The position numbers and the translations under genes are program-made. Source: Streptomyces violascens (GTDB lineage Bacteria; Actinomycetota; Actinomycetes; Streptomycetales; Streptomycetaceae). From it: a stretch of DNA of 64,000 nucleotides. The first letter of the stretch is position 1; each line of letters starts with the position of its first letter. The notes under the pieces are model-generated. The model did no database searches, was not told the DNA's origin, and saw only the letters and a list, made by a program, of their open reading frames with translations. The stretch spans positions 1 to 64,000 of the forward strand of contig NZ_BMUA01000018.1 of the NCBI RefSeq assembly GCF_014649955.1. Direction: 5' to 3'. This document shows positions 8,678 through 17,719 of the stretch, one piece after another.

Positions 8678-9559
8678 GTGACGACACAGACCGCATTCCA
8701 TGCCGGGGCCCGGGCCGTCCAGGACCGCCTCGGTGTCCGAGAGCTCGCCGACCACGTGGGCCGCTCCATAGGCCCCGGCATCCGCCCGGTCGCGGCCGCC
8801 TTCCTGGAGGTCCAGCCGATGCTGGTACTCGGGGCTGCGGACCCGGCCGGCCTGATGTGGGCCTCGCTGCTGACCGGGGCCCCCGGATTCGCCCGGGCCA
8901 CCGGGGCGCATCAGATCTCGGTCGCGGGCGGGCCGCGCGGGGGTGACCCCCTGGCCGGCGCGCTCGCGGGCCAGGACGTCCCGGTCGGCACGATCGCCCT
9001 CGACCCGCGCACCCGGCGCCGGATGCGGCTCAACGGCACGGCCCGCGCGACCCCGCGCGGCTTCGCCGTTGTGGCCGAGCAGGTCTTCTCCAACTGCCCG
9101 AAGTACATCCAGCACCGTGAGATCGAGGCGTACGGCCACAATCAGCCAGGTGAAGTGCGCCACGTCAGCCAACTCACGCCCGAACAGCAGGAGTTCATCC
9201 GCAACGCCGACACCTTCTTCATCGCGACCGTCGCACCCGACGGCGTGGACGCCAGTCACCGGGGCGGCAACCCCGGCTTCGTACACGTCGCGTCGCCCGA
9301 TCGGCTGGAGTGGCGCGACTTCCCGGGCAACAACATGTTCATGACCCTCGGCAACCTGGAGGCCGACCCGCGTGCCGGGCTGCTGTTCGTCGACTGGACG
9401 CACGGCACTACGCTCCAGCTCTCCGGCACGGCCCGCACCGAGTACGCGGCGGGGGAGCGGATCACGGGGTTCACTGTCGAGCAGGTGGTGCAGTCGGACG
9501 GCGCGAGCCCGCTGCGCTGGTCGGCGCCCGGGTACTCGCCCGCCAACCCGCTGAACTGA
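8678..9559 (+). CDS. Pyridoxamine 5'-phosphate oxidase-like flavoprotein
   Basis: 293 aa, GTG start. Two split-barrel flavin-binding halves are visible: the first ends near RTRRRMRLNGTARAT and the second contains DTFFIATVAPDGVDASHRGG, NNMFMTLGNLEADPRAGLLF and LSGTAR. The double-length form matches the pyridoxamine 5'-phosphate oxidase-like proteins often annotated as FMN-binding in actinobacteria rather than true PdxH. Likely substrate-reducing or oxidising flavoenzyme in a unit with the VOC protein under CGNR control. Confidence 0.82.
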   Translation: MTTQTAFHAGARAVQDRLGVRELADHVGRSIGPGIRPVAAAFLEVQPMLVLGAADPAGLMWASLLTGAPGFARATGAHQISVAGGPRGGDPLAGALAGQDVPVGTIALDPRTRRRMRLNGTARATPRGFAVVAEQVFSNCPKYIQHREIEAYGHNQPGEVRHVSQLTPEQQEFIRNADTFFIATVAPDGVDASHRGGNPGFVHVASPDRLEWRDFPGNNMFMTLGNLEADPRAGLLFVDWTHGTTLQLSGTARTEYAAGERITGFTVEQVVQSDGASPLRWSAPGYSPANPLN

Positions 9560-9634
9560 CCACCGCGATCAGCCGAAACCCGCTCGACCGTCCGAGTCCC
9601 GGACCAGGCCCCAACCCTCAACAAGCGGCTGTGT

Positions 9635-9682
9635 GAACCGTTCCGGGTGCGGTAGAGAGCTCTACCGCACCCGGAACGGTTC
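9635..9682. terminator. Long perfect inverted repeat, probable bidirectional terminator
   Basis: Two 23-nt arms are exactly complementary, with only AG between them; they begin GAACCGTTCCGGG. It follows the flavoprotein stop codon by 75 nt. There is no long T run, which is common for actinobacterial hairpin terminators. Confidence 0.75.
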
Positions 9683-9954
9683 AGAGTGTTCTGCGAGGTT
9701 CAGTGGTTCTCGTATGTACTTGAAGGATGGTTGTCCGGTTCGGGGGTTTCGTGGCCGACTGGTGGCGCGGGTGGGCTGTGGGTTGCCTGCCGCTGACGGG
9801 TGTGTTTTGTGCGACACCTGCGTATGTATGGCCACTCATCCCCTGGACGGGTTCCCCCGCCGCCTGTGATGATCCGTACGCTCTGCCCCGGCGGAAGCCC
9901 CGTGCATCCGGCGGGGCAGAGCCACAGACCACGCACCACATCCCAGGGGGAATC

Positions 9955-10383
9955 ATGAAGCCGTCCCGTATGCGCACCCGCATCGGTGGTACCGCGCTCG
10001 CCGCCGTCGCCCTTACGGCAGGCGCAGTGGCCATCGCGGCTCCGGCCTCCGCCAAGACGAACGCCATCGCCATCAGTCAGGCCACCTTCGCCGCCCAGCC
10101 CAAGCCGGTCATCAAGGTCAAGGTCACCTACTCCTGCGACACCGGCACGTCCCTGCACATCGAGGGCATGGCGAGCGGAGCCGTCAGCAAGAAGACGGTC
10201 GCCACCGGCGCCGTCGCCAGCAGCAAGACGGTCTGCGACTACGGCGACCACGTCGCCGAAGTGCAGCTGACCCCGACGACGGGGGCAGTCCTTCGCAAGG
10301 GCGACAAGGTCACGCTCGTGGTGAAGACCCGCGACGCCGCCGGTCACATCTACGCCGACGCGTCGAAGTCCACGACCCTCTGA
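9955..10383 (+). CDS. Small secreted protein of unknown function
   Basis: 142 aa. The ATG at 9955 follows AGGGGGA. A Sec signal peptide (about residues 1-34, ending PASA) is followed by a beta-rich domain with only two cysteines (YSCDTG and KTVCDYG), probably a disulfide. It resembles small Ig-like or hydrophobic-core exported proteins of Streptomyces; no function can be named. A strong hairpin follows. Confidence 0.7.
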   Translation: MKPSRMRTRIGGTALAAVALTAGAVAIAAPASAKTNAIAISQATFAAQPKPVIKVKVTYSCDTGTSLHIEGMASGAVSKKTVATGAVASSKTVCDYGDHVAEVQLTPTTGAVLRKGDKVTLVVKTRDAAGHIYADASKSTTL

Positions 10384-10388
10384 GGGCG

Positions 10389-10426
10389 GGCGGGGCCGCC
10401 GTCCGGCGCGGGAGTGCGGCCCCGCC
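10389..10426 (+). terminator. Hairpin terminator after the secreted-protein gene
   Basis: GGCGGGGCC (10389-10397) pairs with GGCCCCGCC (10418-10426), starting 5 nt after the stop codon. Confidence 0.65.
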
Positions 10427-10926
10427 TGTGGCGGGCACGATGTCGTGCTGGTCCGGCGGCTCTGCCGGCCTCCCGGAAGCGGGGCCCCCGGATCTCCCGC
10501 GGCCGGCCATGCCCCACGGAGCCAGAACCGCCGAGCACGACGGACACGCCAACAGGCCCCGGCGCAGCCGCTGTTCAACTTCAACGACATCGGTGTCGAC
10601 TATCAGCACTCGCTACTTCTCCGCCCGTGCACACGGTGTCGTCGCGCACCAACAGAGATCACACTCCACACCAAGATCAACAAACATGCACACCAGGAGT
10701 GTCGCCAGACCCTTTCCCGATGCTCACGCAGAGAGTCGCCTAACAGACGTCGTCCACGACCGCGTCACCGCAGACCCGCGCGATGGCGTTCTACTCGTGG
10801 TCGTTCTCCTGGGCTTCTCCGCGTGTGGTGTGACGTCGCATTAGCTGTGTGACCTGGGGTTTTCTCTAGCATCTCTGGGGCTGTCGCGAATGTTGCGACA
10901 CGTTGCACTGAGATCGGAGGAGACCC
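10427..10926. other. No gene seen
   Basis: No reading frame in this 500-bp stretch has convincing codon bias or a recognisable motif. It lies before the integrase remnant and may be element-derived junk. Confidence 0.4.
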
Positions 10927-11130
10927 TTGAGGGTCTTTCCTGTTCAACTCCCATCCGGCGTCCGGTACTGGACCGTGGTGGACGACGACCTGGCCGTGGT
11001 CCCGGAGGCGGACGCCTTCCTGCGGCACGTGCGGTTCGGCCGGGACCAGGCCGAGTTGACGACCCGTACGTACGGCGGGCACATCGCGCTGTACGTGCGG
11101 TGGTGTCGGCGTACACCCGAGTGTGCTCAG
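10927..11130 (+). pseudogene. Tyrosine-type site-specific integrase, N-terminal fragment
   Basis: From a TTG behind GGAGGAG the frame reads LPSGVRYWTVVDDDLAVVPE, then ADAFLRHVRFGRDQAELTTR, then TYGGHIALYVRWC. This matches the N-terminal SAM-like core-binding domain of phage/ICE integrases. Similarity stops near 11130 and the catalytic R-H-R-Y domain is absent. It is a truncated remnant, consistent with the small element-type ORFs that follow. Confidence 0.7.
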
Positions 11131-11269
11131 GCGAGTACACGGCTACGTACCCGCCTTGCTGTCGTCTCTGGCTGGTGGGGAAGACCGCCTCGCCCGCTTG
11201 TGAGGGGGTCGGCCCGTGGGAGATTCGCCACCGTCAGCGGCCCCGGTTCTGCAGCTCCGCTGGTGTTGG

Positions 11270-11560
11270 TCAACAGGCCTCTGCGGCAAGGTCGCCCGCC
11301 TGGTGCCGGGTCAGCCGCCAGATCTGGTCCTCGCCGGTCTCGGCCGGGGCGAGGCGCTCGGCGGGGCGGCGCAGGTGTTCGGTGAAGCCGAGGCCCGGGC
11401 GTACAAGGCCCCGCCGACCGCGCTCGCGGTGTTGGTGAGGACAGTCAGGGCCCAGGAAGGAAGCCGCTGGATCACCAGATGGGCCCCGCCTGCGCGGAGT
11501 TCGAGGAAGGGTTGAGTCGTGCCGTGGGTTGAGGGGCGTGATGTCATCGCCCTCCGGTCC
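11270..11560 (-). pseudogene. Possible plasmid/ICE small protein, frameshifted
   Basis: On the minus strand, one frame gives GAHLVIQRLPSWALTVLTNT and ASAVGGALYA; about 11400 another gives FTEHLRRPAERLAPAETGED then QIWRLTRHQAGDL, ending at 11270. Together they look like one small protein split by a frameshift. No family is recognised; position suggests cargo of the integrase-bearing element. Confidence 0.35.
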
Positions 11561-11870
11561 GGTTGGAAGACTCCGTGTATATGGAGCTCTTTCCGGGGAC
11601 GGCATTGGCCCTTCTCGCAACTGTGTGGCTGTGCCATGAACAGGGCGCAGCGTGCGGCGAGAAACCCCCTGCGGGGCGCATCAGCCCTTTGTCAGGGGGT
11701 CGGGGCGGGGCGTTGTCGCGGGGCGTGGCGCACGGCGGCCCGGGTCCGCTGCGCTTCCCCGGCCCGCCTCACCGCGTGCCCGCTCGCTTCGCTCGCCCGG
11801 GCCGAGCGCTGCGCGCTCTCACGCGCTGCGGAATCAGGCAGGCGGTCACGTCGACGCGCGGCCCGTCGAC

Positions 11871-12125
11871 GTGACCAGCCAGATCCTGATGTGGGTGGAC
11901 GAGGACGCCGGGGTCATCGGTAACCGGGCCAACCGCGCGGCCTACAGCCTGACCCGCCTTTACATCCACGGAGCTCTGCCGTACTGCGGTGACGTGGTGT
12001 TCGCCGGCTCCACCACCGCGAACGGCGACCTGCGGGGCCTGAGCGCCGATCAGGCGAGCGCGCTGGTGGAGGCCTACCTCGACCACGTGGCCCCGGACCT
12101 GATTCCCCGCCAGTTCGTCCACTGA
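11871..12125 (+). CDS. Small element-associated hypothetical protein
   Basis: 84 aa from a GTG at 11871. It reads SQILMWVDEDAGVIGNRANR, then LYIHGALPYCGDVVFAGSTT and ends LDHVAPDLIPRQFVH, with good codon bias. Such short proteins are common on actinobacterial conjugative elements; function unknown. The codons just before the GTG lie in GC-rich noncoding-looking sequence, so the start is tentative. It is followed at 12207 by another short gene start. Confidence 0.5.
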   Translation: MTSQILMWVDEDAGVIGNRANRAAYSLTRLYIHGALPYCGDVVFAGSTTANGDLRGLSADQASALVEAYLDHVAPDLIPRQFVH

Positions 12126-12206
12126 TCTCCGCCCCCACCCGCACGCCGGGCCCCGCACCCAAGCCGGGGGCCGGGCGCACCGGACACCGATTGAGAGGAA
12201 AGAACC

Positions 12207-12296
12207 GTGACGTACACGATTGTGGGCGACTGGACCGACTTTCGCCGCCCGCCCAGCGTCAGCCCCCGTAGACAACAGTCACCCTTGGCCCGCTGA
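12207..12296 (+). pseudogene. 5' end of a gene truncated by the IS701 fragment
   Basis: A GTG preceded by GAGAGGAAAG begins MTYTIVGDWTDF, after which the frame runs into the IS701 remnant and stops at 12294. The strong ribosome-binding site 5' of a barely started protein indicates a real gene whose remainder was lost at about 12240. Confidence 0.5.
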
Positions 12297-12379
12297 TCCT
12301 TGCGCGGCACCGACGCGAACACGTCAGCGACGAACAACGCCAACTTGGCCCGGGCCCCGTTCACTTCATGTGCGTCCAC
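12238..12379 (-). pseudogene. IS701-family transposase, N-terminal fragment
   Basis: The minus strand reads ARAKLALFVADVFASVPRKD then QRAKGDCCLRGLTLGGRRKS, the N-terminal motif of IS701-type transposases (R..DQR..GE.Y..GLLL.GRRKS). The remaining ~350 residues are missing. The junction cuts the small gene at 12207. Confidence 0.75.
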
Positions 12380-12435
12380 ACCTCTGACAGGCTCCCGTGA
12401 CGGAGTACTGCTAGTCAGGGCCTCCCCTCGCGCCG

Positions 12436-12461
12436 AACTAGTATGAGATGGAAACTAGTAT
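12436..12461 (+). promoter_or_regulatory. Repeated AACTAGTAT sites upstream of the HxlR gene
   Basis: AACTAGTAT occurs at 12436-12444 and again at 12453-12461, a 17-bp repeat period, 28 nt before the GTG of the HxlR gene. Each contains the palindrome ACTAGT, which is also the core of the dyad at 13015-13045. Probably autoregulatory operator sites. Confidence 0.65.
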
Positions 12462-12488
12462 CGGTTTACACCTAACGTAGGGGGCGTC

Positions 12489-12965
12489 GTGACCGGCACC
12501 GGCGGCAAGAACCATGTGACCTTCGATGGCGGGCAGGAGTTCATGGCCGCCATCGCGGAGCGCTGGAACTACCTGATCCTGCGCGAAGTCTTCTTCGGCA
12601 TCAGCCGATTCGGTGAGCTCAAGCGGGCGCTGGGCATCTCCGCGAACATCCTGACGGCTCGGCTCAACGGCCTGGTCGACCTGGGGCTGCTCACCAAGCA
12701 CGCGTACCGCCAGGACAAGCCGTGGTACGAGTACCGGCTCTCGCACAGTGCCCAGGAGCTCGTCGTCCCTGCCATCGCGGCCATCACCCGCTGGGCCGAG
12801 GAGCATGCGAGCGACGGTGTGCGCCACCGGTTCCTGCACACGGAGTGCGACAGTCGGGCCGCCCCCTACCTCGCGTGCAGCAACTGCCACCGGCCGGTCG
12901 AGGCATCGACCCTGCGCCCCCTGCCCGCCGAGCAGGAGGGCACCGGCACGGAGGGTGCCCGCTGA
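12489..12965 (+). CDS. HxlR-family winged-helix regulator
   Basis: 158 aa, GTG start. The MarR/HxlR-type domain covers about residues 10-110: ERWNYLILREVFFGISRFGE, ELKRALGISANILTARLNGL and VDLGLLTKHAYRQDKPWYEY are the recognition and wing regions. The tail has a CSNCHRPV Cys pair plus TECDS, which could sense redox state or bind metal. It probably controls the downstream hydrolase and SnoaL-like genes through the CTAGT dyads. Such regulators often respond to aldehydes, quinones or toxic phenols. Confidence 0.9.
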   Translation: MTGTGGKNHVTFDGGQEFMAAIAERWNYLILREVFFGISRFGELKRALGISANILTARLNGLVDLGLLTKHAYRQDKPWYEYRLSHSAQELVVPAIAAITRWAEEHASDGVRHRFLHTECDSRAAPYLACSNCHRPVEASTLRPLPAEQEGTGTEGAR

Positions 12966-13014
12966 CAGGAATGGAACAAGGGTGGCCTGAGTCACAGGAT
13001 CACCAGTAGCAAAC

Positions 13015-13045
13015 GCTAACTAGTCTGAATACGCTACTAGTTAGC
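13015..13045 (+). promoter_or_regulatory. Operator dyad before the hydrolase gene
   Basis: GCTAACTAGT (13015-13024) and ACTAGTTAGC (13036-13045) form a perfect 10-bp inverted repeat with an 11-nt spacer. The core repeats the sites before the HxlR gene, so the HxlR protein is the likely binder. Confidence 0.75.
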
Positions 13046-13085
13046 AGTGGGATTCCACCGCGCTCCGACTCCTGGGAGGACGATC

Positions 13086-13940
13086 ATGTCGACCACCACG
13101 AACGGGCTCGAAGACACCACCGAAAAACTGATTCCCACATCGTTGGGCCTGATCAACGTGCGCATCGGTGGCCGCGACGATGGCCGGCCCATGGTGTTCT
13201 GGCCGAGCTTGATGATGGACGGCACCATGTGGGCGTTCCAGTACGAGCATTTCGCCCCGACGCACCGCGTCGTGCTCATCGACAGCCCTGGACACGGCAG
13301 GTCCGACGCCCTGCGCAAGACCATCGGCCTGGAGGACTGCTCCACCGCCCTCGTCGAGATCCTCGACGCCCTCGACATCGACAAGTGCGTACTGATCGGC
13401 AACAGTTGGGGCGGAATGCTCGCCGGCGTCTTCCCGGCCTACCATCCGGATCGGACCGTGGCCGCGATCGGCATCAACTGCACCGCCTCACTGCCCACGA
13501 CGTTCGAGAGCATCTGGGCCACGGCGCTGGCCACGTACCTGTCACTGAACTCGACGATGCCCGCGCTGGCCGCCAAGGCCGCGCGCCGCGCCTTCGCCGG
13601 ACCGAGCGCGGAAGCCTCGAACCCCGAGTTCGTCGAGTACACCAAGACCGTACTCCGTAACGACCCGAAATCCGTGGCATGGGCACTGCGCAGCATCCTG
13701 ATCGGCCGCAAGGACGAGCATCGTCGCCTGAACACCATCAGGGACGTACCCGTCCTCGTCATCGCCGGCGAGGAGGACAGCCAGTTCCCCGTGCACGTGG
13801 TGCGAAAGATGGCCGACGCCATCCCCGGCAGCACGTTTCGCATCCTCCAACACACCGCCCATCTGGCAGCGCGCGAGAACCCCGCTGAGGTCAACGCGGA
13901 GATCAACGCCTTCCTCAAGGCCCTGCCCATCGCCGGCTGA
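13086..13940 (+). CDS. Alpha/beta hydrolase
   Basis: 284 aa; ATG at 13086 behind GGGAGGA. The fold is complete: oxyanion region around WPSLMMDGTMWAFQ, DSPGHGRSD, nucleophile elbow GNSWGG (Ser in GxSxG), acid EEDSQFP (about residue 240) and His in LQHTAHLAAREN (about residue 262). Similar to meta-cleavage-product or lactone hydrolases; substrate unknown. It lies 22 nt before the SnoaL-like gene in an HxlR-controlled unit. Confidence 0.85.
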   Translation: MSTTTNGLEDTTEKLIPTSLGLINVRIGGRDDGRPMVFWPSLMMDGTMWAFQYEHFAPTHRVVLIDSPGHGRSDALRKTIGLEDCSTALVEILDALDIDKCVLIGNSWGGMLAGVFPAYHPDRTVAAIGINCTASLPTTFESIWATALATYLSLNSTMPALAAKAARRAFAGPSAEASNPEFVEYTKTVLRNDPKSVAWALRSILIGRKDEHRRLNTIRDVPVLVIAGEEDSQFPVHVVRKMADAIPGSTFRILQHTAHLAARENPAEVNAEINAFLKALPIAG

Positions 13941-13962
13941 CCACGACCAAGGAGGCTCTCCC

Positions 13963-14364
13963 ATGTCGACGAACACGGCGCATCCGGCGAACATCCCACC
14001 ATGGATCCTGAAGTTCATGGACGCCATCGACACCCTGTCGTTTGACGAGGGGTTCGCGCCCCTCACCGACGATACTGAGATGTACTTCGGCACTACACAC
14101 CTCCATGGCGTCGAGGCCATCAAAGCGTTCTTCGTCAAGATCGACGAACCGCTGCACATCACCCACGAGGTACTGGAGTTCTGGACCGCACCCAACGGCG
14201 TCCGACTCCTACGCGGCGAGGCCACCATGTCCAAGAAGAGCGAACCCGGCCGCGTCGTCCACGCCCCGTTCACCCATATCTTCTACCTGGCCGACGAAAA
14301 CCCACCCCGCATCCGCGAACTACGCATCACCGCAGGCCCGTTGGAGACCCACGCTGTCATGTGA
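13963..14364 (+). CDS. SnoaL/NTF2-like protein
   Basis: 133 aa with an AAGGAGG just upstream. A cone-shaped NTF2-like fold is suggested by WILKFMDAIDTLSFDEGFAP, a beta region MYFGTTHLHGVEAIKAFFVK and a C-terminal strand pair HIFYLADENP. Members include polyketide cyclases, epoxide hydrolases and ketosteroid isomerases. Pairing with the alpha/beta hydrolase suggests a small detoxification or degradation module. Confidence 0.75.
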   Translation: MSTNTAHPANIPPWILKFMDAIDTLSFDEGFAPLTDDTEMYFGTTHLHGVEAIKAFFVKIDEPLHITHEVLEFWTAPNGVRLLRGEATMSKKSEPGRVVHAPFTHIFYLADENPPRIRELRITAGPLETHAVM

Positions 14365-14820
14365 CGGACGCCGTGCGCACGGAATTGGCTTGAGTGGGGA
14401 CAGGGGAGAGGGACGCGACGTGGTGAGGGCCTGGGCTGTCGACGTGGGCGCACGGCTGGCGGCGTTGGAGCTGCCTGGCGGTGATGCGCATGCGCAGGCT
14501 GCGCAGATCCGTAGTGTGGTGGGCGGGAGCGCCGAGGCCGCCTGCTACCACCGCGGAACAGTGCTGCACGTCCCCTCGACCGGCATCACGGACGGGCTGG
14601 GCCCGAACCTGGCTGGTGCCGGCCCTGATGGCCCTCACCGTGGCGATCCTTGACGACCCGAGTGGACGCCACACCCTCGTGCCGCTCTTGTCCGCCCTGC
14701 CATCGACGAGCACCGCCCGCATCCGGCTCCGACACCACGCCCTCCACTGCTCACCCATGATGACCGCGGCGCTCCGCGGAAGCGTCCGTTCCCCCACAAA
14801 GCCGTTGGGCAGCCCGCCCC
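14365..14820. other. Unassigned stretch with one weak ORF
   Basis: One plus-strand frame from the GTG at 14421 reads VGARLAALELPGGDAHAQAA and runs about 75 codons, but it has no recognised motif and ends in low-quality sequence. I make no gene call. Confidence 0.3.
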
Positions 14821-15150
14821 CTTTCCCCAGCCCGCCACCCACCGGGGCAGACTCGCCCCCCCCGCACCATCCCCGCTGTCCTGCCCGAGCACTGGACCAC
14901 CCCGCTCGACGAGCTCGACGCAGCGAGACGGCAACTGCGGCGGGACGCGGCGATCCGCCTCGTCCAGATCGCCACCGGCCGCTCCCGCCGCTCCGCCGCC
15001 CTCTATCTCGGAATCCCCCTGGGGTCGCTGCACTCCGCCACCGTCATCATCCGCCCCTGGCATAAGGAACCAGGCAATGCCGTGGCGTACCAGAATGCCC
15101 TTCACTGCGTTGCCGAGATCGCTATCGCCGAAGGCGAAGGCGATCCGTGA
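14821..15150 (+). pseudogene. C-terminal gene fragment, unidentified
   Basis: The frame ending at the TGA at 15148 has clear coding character: HWTTPLDELDAARRQLRRDA, AIRLVQIATGRSRRSAALYL, then TVIIRPWHKEPGNAVAYQNA. No start codon or N-terminal part is present. The helix-turn-helix-like core followed by a short tail is reminiscent of DNA-binding accessory proteins of transposons, but I do not recognise the family. It ends next to the following gene. Confidence 0.5.
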
Positions 15151-15302
15151 GGTGCCTCGGCCAGGTGACGGGTCCCCGTGACGGGGCGGTGCTGCCGCAG
15201 CCAGCCCCGGCTGTGAGTATCGAAGTTGGCCCCAAAGCATTCCAGTTGGCCGAGACGGCGCTGCAGAGGGCCCAACCGCTGCGGACGGAGGCATGCGGCA
15301 AG

Positions 15303-16544
15303 ATGCGGCGCATGACCCTCTCATCGCGCTTCACCCTGCCGGGCCAGGTCCGAGCTGTGGCCACGTCCGATCCCTCCGGGCCGTTGACCGTGACCGGCTA
15401 CGGTGCGAATCCCCTGGTGACCGTGATCACGAGGGTCGACCTCTCCGGCAAGGTGGCGTGGCAGCGGACCTACCCCGGGACGGGCATGCCGCAATCCCGT
15501 CTGTCCACGGCGGGCACGCTGTGGCTCGCCTACCCGGATGGCGACGGCCGGCTGCTGGAAGGTGTTCTGCCGGACGGATCCACCGGGCCCACCGCCCGTC
15601 CGGAGTGCCGCCCCGACGAGGAGATCGGGGCGTTCGTCCTCCTCGACGACGGGTTCGTCATTTCCTGGGTCAGCGCTTCCCGCCTGGTCCGTGGAGAACG
15701 AAGCCGGCCCACGTCTGTTCCGGAGCCTCGCGTGGCCCGGTACACGCGCGAGGGCGAGTGCCTCTGGTCCACGCCGATCGTGCTCGGAGCGGTGTCGTTC
15801 CCGGGTGTGGTGGAGATGGGAGACCAAACCGGATGGGAGCTCCGGCCGCGTAGACCGTGGGTCCCGGAGGAGATCGGCGTAGACCACTGGGAGCCACTGC
15901 TTGTATCGGCCGACCGCATCGCGGCCAGTTTCACCGACACACGGGGCGGTATCGGGCGGACGTTCTTCCTCGACCTGGACAACGGCGAGACCGTGTCGGC
16001 CACTTCTCCCGCTCCCGCGGGCCGAAAGGCGATAGCAGGTCCTGGCCAGTTCCTGATCGGGTCCCAGGGCTACGGCGCTTTCACGACCGGACGCTTCGGC
16101 CGCGACGGCGCCGAAACCGCGCGCTGGGCCAGCCACGGGGCCATGCTCGTCGGCAAGAACGGCAGCGCAAGCGGCCCCGAGCTCGAAAATCGCCTGCCTT
16201 CGAGATCCCGCTTCCGGCGGCTCGCACCGGACAACAGCCTTGTGGACGGGCCGCCGCTGACGGGTTACTACACGTCCTACCCTGCGATGGACCGCGAGGG
16301 AACCACGGTGTTCTGGCGCGACGGCAAGCTGCTCGCCGTGGACACGGACCTCGCCGGACACGAGCTGTTCGCCATGGACGACAGCCGAGCGGTCATCGGT
16401 CGCGCGCTACTGCTGGACGAAGGCATCGTCGCCATCTCCCTGGACAATGAGGTCCTGGTTTTCCGTACGCCCCTGGGCCCCCTGGCCGAGGGCCCCTGGC
16501 CGTGCGGGGAAGCAAACCTCCAGGGCAATCCTCTGCTGAGCTGA
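15303..16544 (+). CDS. Beta-propeller-like protein, PQQ-repeat type
   Basis: 413 aa from the ATG at 15303, which has GGAGG 11 nt upstream (the ATG at 15312 is an alternative). Repeated blade-like strands can be seen: TRVDLSGKVAWQRTYPG, RYTREGECLWSTPIVLG, FFLDLDNGETVSA and KLLAVDTDLAGHELFAMDD, the pattern of WD40/PQQ-like propellers. No signal peptide, no catalytic motif. Function unknown; it may be a scaffold or sensor. Next to an ISL3 remnant. Confidence 0.65.
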   Translation: MRRMTLSSRFTLPGQVRAVATSDPSGPLTVTGYGANPLVTVITRVDLSGKVAWQRTYPGTGMPQSRLSTAGTLWLAYPDGDGRLLEGVLPDGSTGPTARPECRPDEEIGAFVLLDDGFVISWVSASRLVRGERSRPTSVPEPRVARYTREGECLWSTPIVLGAVSFPGVVEMGDQTGWELRPRRPWVPEEIGVDHWEPLLVSADRIAASFTDTRGGIGRTFFLDLDNGETVSATSPAPAGRKAIAGPGQFLIGSQGYGAFTTGRFGRDGAETARWASHGAMLVGKNGSASGPELENRLPSRSRFRRLAPDNSLVDGPPLTGYYTSYPAMDREGTTVFWRDGKLLAVDTDLAGHELFAMDDSRAVIGRALLLDEGIVAISLDNEVLVFRTPLGPLAEGPWPCGEANLQGNPLLS

Positions 16545-16602
16545 AAATGCTGGCGTTACGTGGGCGGAGTCTGAGGCTGTGTTGGCGCTCTTTGAATTTG
16601 GC

Positions 16603-16975
16603 TCTGGCCGCAGTTCCGTGAATCCCCAGGTCAGGGGTCAGAACGCGGGATCGTTTCGGCAACAACGTACTTCCTGCCGTGGCGGGCAAGACGGTTGAGG
16701 ATGTGCTGTTTCCCGGGATCGATATGCGGGTGGAGGGGGTGAGCGACTCCTCCGGAGTCCTAATAGCGGAGGCGGTGTCGACGGCCCGCCCAGGCCGGTG
16801 TCCGAACTGCCGCAAGCAGGCCCGTCGCATTACACAGCACGTATCAACGCGTCCTGGACGAACAGCCGTTGGGTTCGTGCCGGGTCATCGTCCGGCTGCG
16901 GGTGCGCCGGTACTTCTGCGACCGGAAGAGCTGTTCCCGCACGACCTTCGTCGAGCAGGGTTACTGAGGGCGCGC
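16603..16975 (+). pseudogene. ISL3-family remnant (left end and transposase N terminus)
   Basis: The terminus TCTGGCCGCAGTTCCGTGAA lies at 16603-16622, and a GTG at 16679 starts MAGKTVEDVLFPGIDMRVEG. The zinc-ribbon part CPNCRKQARR is followed by a frame change near 16830, after which another frame reads CRVIVRLRVRRYFCDRKSCS up to FVEQGY and a stop. About 400 residues, including the whole DDE core, are missing. Related to but distinct from the intact copy at 1.7-3.3 kb. Confidence 0.8.
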
Positions 16976-17043
16976 CGTTCGTCGTACCCCGCCTGGGTCG
17001 GCGGCGGCCTGGTCGCGGCACACCGCCGGCTCCAGGGTGGGCA

Positions 17044-17719
17044 TCAGCTGTCCGGGCAGGTGTCGAGCATTTCGCCCAGTGCGTTCTTCTCCGCTTCGGT
17101 GATGTTGAGTTCGTAGGTGTGCTTCATGTCGATCCAGGCCCGCGAGTAGGTGCACCAGTACGACCTGGGCGGGGGCTTCCACTGGTCGGGGGTCTGGTCG
17201 CCCTTGGAGCGGTTGGAGGCGGCGGAGACGGTGATGAGTTGGGAGTGGGTGGGGTCGTTGGCGAAGGCCTTGCGCCTGGCGGTGTCCCACAGGTCGGCGC
17301 CGGCCCGCCAGCCGGCGGCGAGGGGCACCATGTGGTCGATGGCGACCTGGCTCGCCGCGGTGAGGGTTTTCCCGTCGTACTCGCTGTACCAGGTGCCTTG
17401 GACCGCGCGGCACTTGTCGTCTTGGACGACGTTGTGGCCGTCGCGCTGCAGGACGACCTCGCGGGTGTCGCACGGGCCGTACTGGGTGGCCCAGTGCGGG
17501 AACTTGGTCCGGCTGTAGCCGGTCATCGCATGCGGGGCCTCCACGTTCAAGTCGCCGAGCTCGTCCCGGGCGATGTCGGCGGGAGGCGGTTCGGGCAGGG
17601 CCCGGCGCAGCACAGGGGCGGGGGGCAGCGGCGGCGGATGCCGGGGCGGCGGGAGCCAGGACCGAGGAGAGACCGGCGAGGGCGATGGCGGCGCGTAGCC
17701 ACCCGCGGGAAGTGATCAT
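17044..17719 (-). pseudogene. Secreted HNH endonuclease (DUF1524-type), frameshifted
   Basis: The mature part (17044-17613) is a complete DUF1524/HNH-family nuclease: DTREVVLQRDG, QVAIDHMVPLAAGWRAGADL (the catalytic DH) and ASNRSKGDQTPDQWKPP, with YWCTYSRAW near the end. A signal peptide MITSRGWLRAAIALAG...PASA begins at the ATG at 17719 but is in a different frame; a single extra base in the C-run near 17613-17626 would reconcile the two. Without the frameshift this is an exported, probably DNA-degrading nuclease. It may be a real inactivating mutation or a sequencing error. Confidence 0.8.
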
